Shown one piece after another: positions 22,001 to 31,200 of a stretch of 64,000 nucleotides of DNA (its first letter is position 1; every line of letters begins with the position of its first letter). The notes below the pieces were generated by a model. The model was not told the origin of the DNA. It saw only the letters and a program-made list of their open reading frames with translations, and made no database searches. A program made the position numbers and the translations under genes. The DNA comes from Phoronis australis (lineage: Eukaryota; Phoronida; Phoronidae): the NCBI GenBank assembly GCA_002633005.1, contig NMRA01000011.1:1248781-1312780 (forward strand). The letters are read 5' to 3'.

Positions 22001-24551
22001 TTGTGGAAGAACAGTTGATGAAAAATAAATTGACCAATAGGTGACGCTCTATTTCATGGCACTGAAACCTGATGCATAAGATCTCTCCACATACTTACCA
22101 ACTGAATAACAATGGAACTGCAACTTTTTTAGCACCAGTAACTAATTTAGTTTACTCATGGAAGTATGTAATTTTGATACTAATTTTATGTCAGATTTAA
22201 TTACAATTTTTTACTTACAACAGAACAAAACTGTATATTTGTGTACAGCTTTGCACCAAGGCTAGCTAGTGGCAATGGTTGAATATTATTGGGCCTTAAT
22301 TTAGACAACCAGTTATTTCAGAGATTGCCTTGTTCTAAATCAGTGTCCACTATATCCTACCACTGCCCCAGCTGACAAGCTGGCTGGTAGACAATACCAC
22401 TGTCTCAACTAGCCACAGTACCTTTTGTGGCATAGATGGACATAGCGAGTGACCAGTCTTTACTGGCTCCACAGTAGAGACAGTGAAGCTCATATAGGCG
22501 CTTCATACGCCGGCAGAGGTTCGGCAAATTATGCCTTGTACTGACCAAAACATCAATGCTACGTTGTTTTAAATACATTTTGCCCATAGAAGGACACCTT
22601 AGGAGGCCGTCGATGTATTTAATTCCTTCCAACTCGAACAAAAACTCCCGTTATCAAACTTTTTCTTCGAGCAAAAACTCCCGTTATCAAACTTTTTCTT
22701 CAAGCAGTCCCACATTCAGTTTCCGAAATCGGTAACTCACCATTCTTAACACTGCACACGCCAGGGGATATGACGTCATACCACCTGCCGCGCGAAGTGT
22801 TACCGATTTTGGGTACTGAACGAGAAAAAAAAGTTTGATAACGGGAGTATTTGTTCGAGTTGGAAGGAACTGTATACATCAACGGCATCCTAAGGTGTCC
22901 CTTTGTGAGGAAAAGATATTTATAACAATGTGACTTTGATGTTTTAGTCAGTGCAAGGCATAATTCGCCGAAAAGCTTCCGGTGTATGAAGTACCTATAG
23001 AAACTCCACTGTCCTACATGCCAGTGGTCACTATCTAAGATGGACACTGAGGAGGCCACTGATGCCTTAAACTCTTCAAGGTTCAAACAAATAATCCCTC
23101 AATCAAGCATTTTTCCAACCATCCTTCATTCAGAAGCCCAAATCGGTAACTGGTCATACTTTAATTGCTCATGCCAGGGGTATGATTATATATGTATTGA
23201 AGAGAAAAGACAGACCGTACACTCCCACAGCAACTAAACTACAGTATTAAACATATAGTGAACATGGATTATTATTTATTTTTTGAAGCGAAGACAGACC
23301 GTACAGTCCGTACACTTGTTACTTGTATACTGGGGAGCCCAATGTTCGTCCGCCTAAGCATAAAACCGACTTGCTGTTGTACTCACCGAATTATTCCACT
23401 TCAAAGTTATGATCTGAATAGGATTCGATTTAACTCTCACAGATATACCGCATTCATCGATTCGGAAGTTTTCTTTAATTTGTGCCGAGTTATTTCAAAT
23501 GTGCACTGCCTTCGGCAGCCATTTTATTGTGACACCTAAGTTCGTCATATGCTGCCCCCTTTTGTAAAAACTGAGAAACATGCAGAAAAAGGCCAACGAA
23601 GTAATGAAAATTGCAACAGCCTGTTTTTATTGACATAAACTCGATTTGAAGCTTTGATGTTGAGCTCTGCACTGTGGTTTCCAATAAAAGCCAATTGGAC
23701 AACATTTCAATGCAGTTTAATGGTGAATGCGTGAGGCAAAAATGTTAAGAACCCAGCGTATCGCATTTGTCTGCGGATTTTTCCTTTGGCCTTCTAGATC
23801 CTACTAGTGCCTGGGACAAACAGATACATTGCATAAACAAACCCTGGATCATGTTTTGTGTCCCGTCGGAAGAAAATTTAAATTCGAAAACATCTTCTGA
23901 AAACGCACAAAAAAGTGTATTAGTAAAATCTACTGATTTTTAAGTGGTTTTAAAAAACAATCGGTAAACTCACCGATTTTTGTCTCATTACTTTGATACG
24001 TGTCTCTTCCGATAAGTTAGTACCTAACGTGCAGACGAGAACTCCAAATTGGAACGCTAAGTCCCGCGTGGTTGCGCTGCACGCGAAACAAGATGGCGGA
24101 CGAACTTTGGAGCCTGACGAAAATAGGTAACCGGACGATACATTATAGGCCTAGCAATAAAACTATGGTGTGGCGGAGGAAGTTCATGTTGGGGGTCAAA
24201 ATGTTGGAAAATGGTAGAAAACTACGAATTAACAGACAGTTTTGCTCAGTGTTGACATGTGTCTGCCAACTCCAAATGACTTCCGCGTTAACCCGCGTGT
24301 CGTGAACCAGCAGTGCAGCACTCACAACAATCAACATTTACAATTACAGAACAGGAGTGAGAAAAATGGAAAGGGAGTGCGTTAGCTATTTCTCAGAGAA
24401 AGAGTTGGAGATTTCGAAGATAATAATTTTACAAATGCTCATGGGAATGAAATAATTGTGAGGAACTTCAAAATTTAACACCATTCCCTGTTCAATTATT
24501 GTTTAGACGATCACGGGACATGAAAACAACTCACCATGAATCGCCAGCCAT
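4033..24551 (-). CDS. STX8: Syntaxin-8 (Qc-SNARE), complete 8-exon gene
   Basis: Coding exons, in transcript order: 24551-24535, 20062-19963, 13224-13130, 12195-12088, 11172-11042, 9644-9552, 6308-6207, 4097-4033. They join without a frame break into 236 aa, the same length as human STX8 as I recall it. In order: short N terminus MAGDSW; N-terminal helical region (about 7-110); linker with the DPW motif typical of the family; Qc-SNARE motif (about 145-207); and a C-terminal membrane anchor (about 217-233) ending VVPS. In the family, STX8 pairs with syntaxin 7, Vti1b and VAMP8 in endosomal/lysosomal fusion. Oddities are a His at the zero-layer position (residue 180), a U12-type intron 3 and a GC donor in intron 5. 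A C-type lectin gene lies antisense in intron 2. The 5' end faces fringe. Possible poly(A) signals on the minus strand are at 4001-4006, 3574-3579 and 3456-3461; none could be chosen. Identification by remembered homology is strong. Confidence 0.95.
5071..5470. mobile_element. MITE with GTGGCCAGTTTCA inverted ends
   Basis: GTGGCCAGTTTCACGAAAC at the left is matched by the complement of GTTTCATGAAACTGGCCAC at the right. The inner GTCCCAATAAGGACTCG resembles the 33951-34326 element. Lies in STX8 intron 7. Confidence 0.75.
5533..6016. mobile_element. MITE-like element, CACTTTCCCATTAG family, copy 2
   Basis: Left TGTTACTTTCCCACCAAAA and inverted right TGTCACTTTCCTAACAACA, followed on both sides by CTGCAACTT, form about 28-bp imperfect TIRs. 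Internal CTCCTGCCATTTAC and CTTACCTTTCCCA phrases are shared with the copy at 3333. Ends about 190 bp from STX8 exon 7. Confidence 0.7.
6207..6308 (-). CDS. STX8: STX8 exon 7, second half of SNARE motif
   Basis: Codes EIIDDITDHTD and then RLIKETRHVAIIEKKSGSC, matching human EIIDDL...NETRRVNMVDRKSASC. Acceptor TTTTTCAG, donor GTAAGT, phase 1 at both ends. Confidence 0.95.
6461..6687 (+). mobile_element. tRNA-derived SINE, copy 1
   Basis: Starts AGGCAGTGTGGCCAAGTGGG with tRNA-like A-box and degenerate B-box, then a middle part with CTTGAGCCAGGTTTCT, a conserved GTGATCAGTGCAATG block and a CTGCAATTATTTTTT tail. The same order is seen at 26956 and, inverted, at 28155-28319. Confidence 0.85.
7124..7149. 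repeat. Perfect palindrome, 12-bp arms
   Basis: ATTATTGTCACG, two G bases, then its exact complement. The inner CACG..CGTG could be a dimeric factor site, but nothing else supports that. Confidence 0.6.
9552..9644 (-). CDS. STX8: STX8 exon 6, first half of SNARE motif
   Basis: Codes the stretch from EQDRGLDGLANVV through ARQKQMALDIGDEVDYHN, aligning to human EQDAGLDALSSIISRQKQMG...LDEQN. The codon CAT (His 180) stands at the position of the zero-layer Gln. Donor GTATGG, phase 1. Confidence 0.93.
9645..11041. other. STX8 intron 5 (GC-AG), no feature seen
   Basis: AT-rich. Open frames at 9787-9999 and 10526-10843 (minus) show no domain or splice support. The intron begins with GC on the transcript strand (11041-11040). 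Confidence 0.6.
11042..11172 (-). CDS. STX8: STX8 exon 5 with GC donor
   Basis: Encodes SSLFNQ, the family DPW motif (SSDPWGEAQETEQTR), and GAEIRQHQQHLIR, matching human DEIRQQQQKII. The reading frame into exon 6 is kept only if splicing uses the GC dinucleotide at 11041-11040 (AGAG|GCAGGT). The GT four bases further on shifts the frame. Confidence 0.88.
11173..12087. other. STX8 intron 4, no feature seen
   Basis: Standard GTAAAT donor and TTCAG acceptor. Contains a short direct duplication of ACCTACCATACAAGACAA near 11755-11790; nothing else. Confidence 0.6.
12088..12195 (-). CDS. STX8: STX8 exon 4, follows a U12-type acceptor
   Basis: Starts after CCAAG; the first A completes an Ile codon, giving HITQREVDRRQ against human HQITQLEGDRRQ. 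A nearer acceptor (CTCCTTAG, intron end 12210) would put a stop codon directly after the junction, so it is rejected; that same stretch serves as the branch site. Ends AG in phase 2 at GTAAAT. Confidence 0.88.
12196..13129 (-). other. STX8 intron 3, U12-type (minor spliceosome)
   Basis: Donor GTATCCTTG at 13129, branch-site match TCCTTAGC (12216-12209; consensus TCCTTAAC), and 3' splice site CCAAG 15 bases after the branch A, with no polypyrimidine tract between. These are the three hallmarks of U12 introns. The joined reading frame matches the family only with these sites. Confidence 0.85.
13130..13224 (-). CDS. STX8: STX8 exon 3, ends at a U12-type donor
   Basis: Acceptor TTATTGTAG, then 31 codons (LSAQVRSSIRQF to STAYH) plus AT. 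It matches the human segment around LLKDLLLRAVSTHQ. The donor GTATCCTTG is a minor-spliceosome consensus (RTATCCTTT), not a U2 donor. Confidence 0.9.
13795..14120. repeat. 41-bp minisatellite, about 8 copies
   Basis: Unit contains GGCTAGACAAGCAGGCTGCA and AACTATCATAACTC. Copies start at 13887, 13928 and 13969 (exact 41-bp steps) with roughly 10 percent divergence. Located in STX8 intron 2, upstream of the lectin. Confidence 0.85.
14185..14275. mobile_element. Diverged end of the GGGCGGTTAA foldback family
   Basis: TTTTAACCGCCCATGCTCGG, a CCCATTTTTTAGATTC block, AGCGCCCTGGGCGGTAACTC and GTACGGTA follow the order of the 107-bp copy at 55643-55749, but strongly diverged. Confidence 0.6.
14297..14384 (+). 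mobile_element. SINE 3' fragment
   Basis: Keeps only the distal part (AGGTGCAATGGGCCC, then CTTACGCATGTCTGACGCAA, then ACTGTAATTTTTTTT). No tRNA-like head. Lies about 230 bp upstream of the lectin start codon. Confidence 0.6.
14616..15615 (+). CDS. Lectin exon 1: signal peptide, stalk, first part of CTLD
   Basis: An open frame of 333 codons plus one base. The unspliced frame reads on for six codons into the intron and stops. Splicing at TACCTAG|GTAGGC joins it to an exon that carries the missing C-terminal CTLD cysteines. Confidence 0.92.
14616..15873 (+). CDS. Secreted C-type lectin with long stalk, two exons
   Basis: Exons 14616-15615 and 15746-15873 (donor GTAGGC, acceptor TATTGCAG, phase 1) give 375 aa. 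Residues 1-24 are a hydrophobic signal peptide. About 25-225 is a long polar, helix-favouring region with regularly spaced hydrophobics, probably a coiled-coil stalk, with an adjacent Cys pair (211-212) that could link chains. About 228-240 is a Thr/Pro linker. A long-form CTLD (242-371) has the expected six Cys: 242/253, 271/370 and 346/362, plus the WLGGSD and WRW core motifs. The usual EPN/QPD sugar-binding triplet reads EPD (335-337) and WND reads WHD (357-359), so calcium and sugar binding are uncertain. Poly(A) signal AATAAA at 15960-15965. The start ATG has a good context (AGCAATGG). The gene lies antisense inside STX8 intron 2. Ligand unknown; a role in immunity or adhesion would be inference. 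Confidence 0.93.
15746..15873 (+). CDS. Lectin exon 2: C-terminal CTLD
   Basis: Not visible as a long open frame, but in phase it reads EPDNHLKLNEDC, YQWHDIACIMGRGYICE and a short tail before TAG. This is the conserved end of a C-type lectin fold, with Cys 346, 362 and 370. Confidence 0.92.
15960..15965 (+). terminator. Lectin poly(A) signal
   Basis: AATAAA 86 bases after the lectin stop codon, the first canonical signal downstream. Confidence 0.7.
16568..19253. mobile_element. 2.7-kb DNA element with foldback-type termini
   Basis: Left end TACCATAAGCGTTCGGGTTA and inverted right end TACCGTAAACGTTCGGGTTA share about 26 bp with two mismatches, and both continue into GGGCGGTTAA-type subterminal repeats (several copies at 19090-19230). 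TA at the outer edges may be a TA target duplication. The interior is richer in CG than its surroundings and holds open frames of at most about 75 codons, none recognisable as a transposase, so probably non-autonomous. An N at 16631 lies in a G run. Sits in STX8 intron 2. Confidence 0.65.
19963..20062 (-). CDS. STX8: STX8 exon 2
   Basis: Follows a TTATTGCAG acceptor. One base completes the Trp codon, then 33 codons from LSDYDACTRLGQDI to TAYTK, equivalent to the STYDSTCQIAQEI part of the human N-terminal helix. Ends in phase 0 at a GTGGGA donor. Confidence 0.9.
22410..23075. repeat. Foldback repeat with arms of about 250-300 bp
   Basis: AACTCCCGTTATCAAACTTT and AACTCGAACAAAAACTCCCG of the left arm return inverted at about 22828-22865, and matching continues outward (AAGGTGTCC, GGCATAATTCG, CCGGTGTATGAAG) to near 23070. 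The left arm carries a 34-bp direct duplication (about 22635-22703). The spacer phrase AATCGGTAACT...GCCAGGGG recurs at 23143-23180. Confidence 0.7.
24088..24135 (+). promoter_or_regulatory. AAGATGGCGG motif in CG-rich patch
   Basis: AAGATGGCGG is a YY1-type site often found at animal start codons. Here it opens ATGGCGGACGAACTT and reads MADELWSLTKI up to a possible GGTAACC donor. Could be a regulatory site or the relic of a first exon; no partner exon was found. Confidence 0.25.
24535..24551 (-). CDS. STX8: STX8 exon 1 (start codon)
   Basis: Codes MAGDS plus two bases of a Trp codon, then a GTGAGT donor. The human protein starts MAPDPW, and the Trp codon is completed by the G that opens exon 2. 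Phase and sequence both fit, so this 17-base coding exon is accepted despite its size. Confidence 0.85.
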
Positions 24552-24884
24552 TTTTAAAAAGATGAATTTATCAAATCATTAAAATTCATATAAAAGCAAG
24601 TTAATATGCCTTTATTGGTACTATTGATTTTTAAAACTAAAAATTACCCTAAATTAATTATTTACTTGTACTAAACATAGATTGGCTATTTGACTGTTCC
24701 AGGTCTAATCTTTGCATAAGCACTTCATAAATTTGTGTTTTAGGACACCCGTGACCTGGCTGTACAGTGCGCATGCCCGTTAACCTTTGGTACAACTTTA
24801 TTAACTTTCAGAACTTTATCGGGGTTTATGTGTTCACTGGGTTTCCGTTACAAATGTCACGCTTAAAGGGAAAGAAAATCAAGT
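24552..24884. promoter_or_regulatory. Shared intergenic region between divergent STX8 and fringe
   Basis: Only 333 bp separate the STX8 ATG (minus) from the fringe ATG (plus), so both 5' UTRs and core promoters must overlap here unless upstream noncoding exons exist. TGCGCATGC at 24768-24776 resembles an NRF-1 site. No TATA box is evident near either start. An ATG at 24775 opens a frame overlapping the fringe start out of phase (to 24982); it would be an upstream ORF only if transcription starts before it. Confidence 0.55.
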
Positions 24885-25289
24885 ATGCGCATCTCGGTCA
24901 AGAAGAAAGTTGCCCTGTTAGCTGTAACAACGCAATTTGTGGCTCTTACGGTATTTTTAACGGTTTTTCGAGACTGCTGTAATGAAGTGGACAGGCTGCC
25001 GTCCGGTTCTGAATCGAGTAATGTTGGTGGTCGTGACGTCTATAAAAGGGAACCTGTTGCTATTGTAAAATATTCTGGACGAAAAACATCCGCCTTGAGC
25101 AGCAGGAATAGGTCCAGAGTTGAATATGATAATTTTGCCAGTGATATGAGGACAAAAAATGTTGCATCTGAACATCTTCGGAAGACCGAAATTGACGATG
25201 TGTTCATCAGTGTTAAAACAAGTGGGAAATTTCATTCGACACGGCTGCAACTGCTGCTGGAGACGTGGGTTATAATGGCCAGGGACCAG
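24885..25289 (+). CDS. fng: Fringe exon 1: signal anchor, stem, start of catalytic domain
   Basis: 135 codons in phase 0. Begins MRISVKKK, then a hydrophobic run (about residues 9-28), a basic Ser-rich stem, and [16 protein letters not shown] at the catalytic domain edge. Ends MARDQ at GTTAGT. Confidence 0.95.
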
Positions 25290-28200
25290 GTTAGTAAGAA
25301 CTTATTTGAAATTTTTGATGTAACTTCATTGGAACCCTGGCTGAAAGGGTGGTATTTCTGTCCCAGAGCAAAACCTTCAAAATGGTAGTTTTTCATGGAA
25401 GCTCTGTACTAACACTTTTTTCTGGGTATATTCATTGTATCGAAGATTTCGTAATAAACATAAAAAAAAACACTTTCTCATGTACACTCTCACAATCAAT
25501 GGGTGACGTAATATTCCAGCTGCACTTTGTTGTGTAGTAGTTTTTAATCATTTTCTATTTGCTGTGTCAAAGCAACATATTGAATAAAATACTAAACATT
25601 CGTTAGTATGCTCCATTCCTTGGCTGTCTAGAGATTAAACATTGGATTTTTACGGTGCAAACCAGGCGTGCGTTCAGTAGATGCTAGGACCTATGCTAGA
25701 ACCTAGCTAAAACGTAGTCAAAGTCATGTGCTCTCATATAAAATGCACGGCAATATCTCACGTAATCTCGCGAAGTCTTGCTTTTTAGGGAGGTCCTAGC
25801 GTTACTGTGTTTTTCCTTGTCATGTACCATTGAGTACAAGAATAGATGAAAATAATATTTTCGGATTGAAAGGATTTCCTTCTTAAGAATGTTTTGACTT
25901 GGAGGCAATTAGGTTTGGTGCTTTGAACAGCTGAACATCTCAATTATATCGATGTATATTTACCAGACATTTGGCTGAAATGTCAGATTCCTCTGTCATT
26001 TGTGTTCTTGTTTAGCGCATCCCTGTTATTAGCTTCATTTGTTCTACTCAAAACACAGCCTTCTTATCATGCATGGAAACACAACCAGAGACTACAGTCG
26101 TCTCCATATTTTATTTCAGACTTACTTCTTCACCGATGTTGATGATCCTACTTTTCAGGAGAATACGAGTAAGTATATCTTCCCAAAACAATTCACAAAA
26201 TCCGTTGGAATGAACAAGCTTGGCTTTTGTTCACAAAGGGCCAAAAGTTGCCAATCCAAACCATTGTGTTAACCTGCCACTGTGTAGCTTGTATCAACAC
26301 ATTAAGTTCACTGTTACTCATAAGTGACATTGTTAAATATAATTCTCAACAAAAATAATATATTTTTATAAGGTCCTTATTACATCATTAATTTAAAATT
26401 CCTAGTGACAGCATTTTGGAGAACAGTCCTATGAAAAACAGTTTCTGAAAGTTTTCTATGATTCCAACCAGCCATTTCTAAGATACAATGTCCCAAATTT
26501 AGCCGAAGTTGGACATTTTTTGCCGGACTTCGGGTGACCTAAGTGACTTTTGCGGCATCTGGGATTTTAATAGCTTGACAGTGTACATCATCTGATTTGG
26601 TCTTCTCTAGTATTCAAAAGCACTGATTTCTGGTCAGACACTGGTTGTTAAAATTTTGAGTACTAGGTTCATATATCTGAATATTGCATTGGAATAAAAT
26701 CTGAAAATACAGTATCTGGCTACTTCTAACTACTTTGTACAGTCTAGGAGCCTACTTGTCATCAAAATCTGTATGTCCAGTTATAGCTAAGATGGCCATA
26801 GGAATATTATTCCAAAAGTGATGCATTTATTAGAAGTGGGAAATCATTGCAGCTAATGTAAAGTTAATAATTTGAAATTGACCGTCTTCCCGAGGCATGC
26901 TAATGGAGTGTATGCAAAATTGGAATCGAAATTACAACCAACCGGGTGTTAGAGTAGGCAGTGTGACCTAGTGTGCCCGCCTTCTTTACTTGAGGTCGTG
27001 GGTTCGAGTCCCACTGGGCCACACTGCTAGACCCTTGAGTCAGGTTTCTAGCTCCTCAACTCAGTTTTAACTACCGTATATATCAATAAAGCACAAAAAT
27101 AGTTCCAGGTGATCAGTGCAATGGGCCTACATGCGCGGCCTGCGCACGTGTGGTACAACTTTTACCAGACCGCCTGCAATTATTTTTTTAATATTATTAA
27201 CCGGGTGTTAGATAAGGCCAGATTTAACTTTGGTATGTCTGACCCTAGATGTGTGAACACAAGGTCAAATGTTATGTTAGTCTCGGATGTATAATTTTTA
27301 CAAAATGTATTCCCAGATTTCTGTGTGTAATGCAGTTCTGTTTAGAAGTCTGTACCTTGACTGTGGTAACTGGACAGCTGGAAATCCTCAATGGACATGC
27401 CATTCTGCATGTTTGAAAGTTGCCTGTTAATAGTTATATACACAGGTCAGCGTGATCACATGACACTCAGAAATGTTCAGTGAGGATGTTTGCCACTCCT
27501 GGAAGTCTTGTGGTATCTCTGGTTCTTTGAGAGACCTGCCACCTGTTGTAATAACTTATCAACTCATTCACATAAAAATTTTAGTCTGAAAAGTCTTGAA
27601 TAGCAGATATATGTTGTTTATGTGTGAAGAGTAGGGTAATTCAATAAACCATGGTATGGCATAATTGTGGTGTATACCTTCATGTAAGATGGCTCAAAAG
27701 GTCATGTGGGAATGTGATGTTGGAGGTTAAGAATTAGGAAATTATTTTCCTGTAATAGCTCCCTCAGGTAGGCTCAGGCCCTTCTTGGCTGATGGATTTT
27801 AGTTGTAGTTTAATCAAGTGCAACCAGCCGGCAATAATAAATTTGATAGTGGCTGAATTGGTTGTGTTATAATGAAGCTATACAGCTCATAGCCCTCTGG
27901 TTATTTGTAACTTGCTTTGATTCTTTTCAAGTCAATGTGGGTTTGAAGTGCATTCAGTTACAAAGAGTTAACTTAAAATGCCTGGCCTTTTGTTCAGCCT
28001 GAATTTAAATGGGACTGGTTAACAGTTATAGGCTGGAGCCAGTCAGGGGTACAACATTAATATTAATCATTATAAAAAGCTTTGCTTGGTTCAGGAGAGT
28101 GAGGTTGTTTGATTTTATTATCTGACACCATAATTTACTGAGAATTTAAAAATGAATAATTGCAGCTGTTGGAAGGCTGTTCAGGTGGGCTGATCACATG

Positions 28201-31200
28201 ATACCAAGCCGACGAGCTAGAGACCTGACTCAAGGGTCTAGCTGTTTGTCCCAATGCGAGACGAACCCACAACCTTGAGTAAAGAAAGCTTATGCTTATA
28301 CCACTAAGCCACACTGCCTTTCTGTGCTGGGAATGTAGATGGGGATGTAGAATGTTTTTTGTTGTTCTATGTTCAATATTTATTGTTGAAAACGACTACT
28401 TGAGGGTGACAGAATTCTGTCATAAGAGCGCATATGTGAAGTGAATTGTTTTAAGATATATACTCACAACTCACACTTCTAATCTAGTAATCACATGACA
28501 AAGCCATTCTTACAGCAAGACTGGGTGACTGTCTAAGCCTAACAACATTTGTTAGGACTTCAAGTTTTTATTAATTGGACAAAAATTACTTTGTTTCAAC
28601 TCCTCAAGTAAGCACTTAAAAATCTGTCATGGCCTTGACTCTGGATTATGTTGTTTGCTTAAAACAGTACTGAGCAGGCATGTTGGACTTTGTATCATTA
28701 GTCATGTGTTCAACGAAACGTCATTTATCTGGAGCAACCTGGAGTGTTTTTTACTATGAAGAAAAGTTTCGGTAATGACTTTTCAAGATGTTCTAATTAT
28801 ACGTTTTTATAGTACCTTTTGATTTTATAGCTTAATCCAACGCTAACCAAAGGAATTTTGAATGTAGATTCATTGTAGAGGGTCATTTTGAAAAAAAAAA
28901 TTGTGTCTATCAAAAGGAGGACTCCTCTGTGACTACCATATTCACAAAATGTTGCCTTTTTAGAATTGAACATTTCACCAGCATATGACTATGTTAGTCT
29001 TGATTGCTTGTTGTTTTATATTTTACATTTCACAAATCACAAATTGGTAACTGTCATGAAAGTGTAGGCTTTAGGGCTCCAACTGTTTTTGTAATCAAAG
29101 CAGTGACTAAATTGTCAATGTTGATGACTACATCAGCTGTTGGCTGGCAAATGTTAAACAATCTAATCTTTGGCAATTCATTAAGTACCAAAACTTAACA
29201 AAAAGGAAGGAAGTCATGGTGTCAGACATGTCAACAGATGGTAAAATTGATCTTAATTGTGGGAACATGGTTTTATGTTACCAGAAAAGAGACTGTCGCC
29301 CATCTCATTTTTTAAACTTTATCTTTGTCTTACCGCCAGAGTGTGTGTAGGACCTAAGTTGTCTTATATTCGTGTAGGTAGCCCTTGCTTCTAAATAATT
29401 TACAAAAGCTGCCTATATTGCTATATCTGCCCAAACAGCACACCTGGTACATGGCAACTTGACCAGTTATCACCAAGCTGTTGGTTTAATCTTTGTGAAG
29501 ACTGATTCAGTAAACAGTGAACATAAATTACAGTCCATAGGAGAAAGCTGGGATTATCCTAGGATTACCAGTGCACATGGCTGGCTAAACACAAAGCACT
29601 CATGAGACAACAGGTTTTTTCATAAAACTGCTGGTGTCAGTTTGACATTGAGAGGGGGTTTGTTACATTAGCTGTATCCCCTGAACCTATGCAGTTGTAA
29701 AGAGCTGATATGAAAGAACACAGGAGAATGTTTTGTGTTGAGCACATATCTGAGAAGAGAATAAATGTGTGTCCAGAGGGTCTCTTTACTAGGGCAAGTT
29801 GTACTGGGACCCAGGGCAAGTTTCCGTGGGAACTAAGGCATGCAGATAGACAGCTGCCGGGCTCTCAAAATATGTGAAAATGAGGAGGCAAATTTTGATT
29901 TTTTAGTCATCTTCAAGCAGAGTCTCATCCAGGATTTCAAAAATGGGGCGTCCAAAATGGGTTTCCCAATTTCTCAAGGTCTCCATGACTAGTCATCAAC
30001 TTTTTATTCTGGTCTGGCCAGTGAGCTCCCAGAGCTGTTGCTAGCAAGTGAAAAGAGAACCATGTTTTCTTGCTTTCTTTAATCTTTACTTTGGCTTCCA
30101 TGTGCTGAAAAAATGCACTGTAGTAAGAGTGCCTAAATTTGAGTCCCCTGGACCAAAGTTTTATTTGTGGTAGGGATTTGTGGTCTGTCTGGTTAGATAG
30201 ATACTCAATAGTTTGTGGTCTCCCCATGAATCTAATACAAAAGTGAAGAATGCTCAATGGCACAAAAGTTTATGTTTGTAACTACAGCATTCAGCTGGCC
30301 TCTGCTGTGTTCATTACAGCAGTTCTAAAGAAACTCATTTTAATCAGCGTCATTCACTTGTGTCTCACCCTCATTTTTGTAACCGAGAAAGTTGTTTCAA
30401 ACCATTACACTTGTGACATGTTAGGCAATAATAGGGTGATTAGTCTGTCATACCCTAGCAATAATTGCCTGGTTCACTGTTTTTTAATCACCAAACTCAG
30501 TTGAAGACGGGCTGCATTCTATATTTGGTTGTTCATTGTATGAGCTTTATTTATATTATTTTGTTCACTTTTTACCTAGAGTAATCCAAAGTTATATTGG
30601 ATTGAATTCTGTCCTACTGTTGCCTTGACAACAGTTGTGACATTGTAGGGTAATGTGGACATTCAACTGATCTGGTGTTGGTCTGTACACAGCTGGGGAG
30701 ATGATAGCGTGGGAACCAGCTACTCTTGTTGATAGCAGGTTTCTGATAGTGTCATGCTCTCTCCTCCACTAATTATTGTGTTTGTAGTCTAATCATGTCA
30801 TGCAAGTTGAACTTGAGAATATCAACAGGACACGCTCATATCAACTTGTCAATCAATTTTTTTCACTCAGTGTTTGAAGAGTTACTTCCCATTATGACTT
30901 ATCACATTTCAAGAATTTTTGGAGTTGTGCCAAATGTTGATTTTTTGTGGTGATGATGTGAACTGGTCCTTGATTTCATTGACTTTATTAAATTAAAGCC
31001 TTCTTTGAACAGGTTTTTGTTATTTTAGGTTATCGGGCCATCCGTATTGGGTAACCCTGGTAATACTTTAGTAACATCGATAATACATGTTTATTTGTCA
31101 GCAAAGCCTTGATACATCACTTATGTGGGGACACTTTGCTGTGGCGCCACTGTCATCTGTGACTTGCGTTACATAAAAATTTGTAAATATTGCGTTCGCT

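Larger units (their letters stand above)
20063..24534. other. STX8 intron 1
   Basis: 4.5 kb, GTGAGT donor, TTGCAG acceptor. Holds the foldback repeat at about 22410-23075 and a CG-rich patch at about 24000-24150 with AAGATGGCGG. No other exon recognised. Confidence 0.6.

Noticed and set aside
22738-22760. Alternative STX8 exon 1 ending AATG before GTGAGT
   Set aside because: The required frame has a stop just upstream; the exon at 24551-24535 encodes MAGDSW and fits the family.
22700-23086. 128-codon minus-strand open frame
   Set aside because: Lies inside a foldback repeat; no domain recognised.
26956-27190. Possible tRNA gene (B-box GGTTCGAGTCC)
   Set aside because: No cloverleaf acceptor end; the tRNA-like part continues into a SINE body found in several copies.
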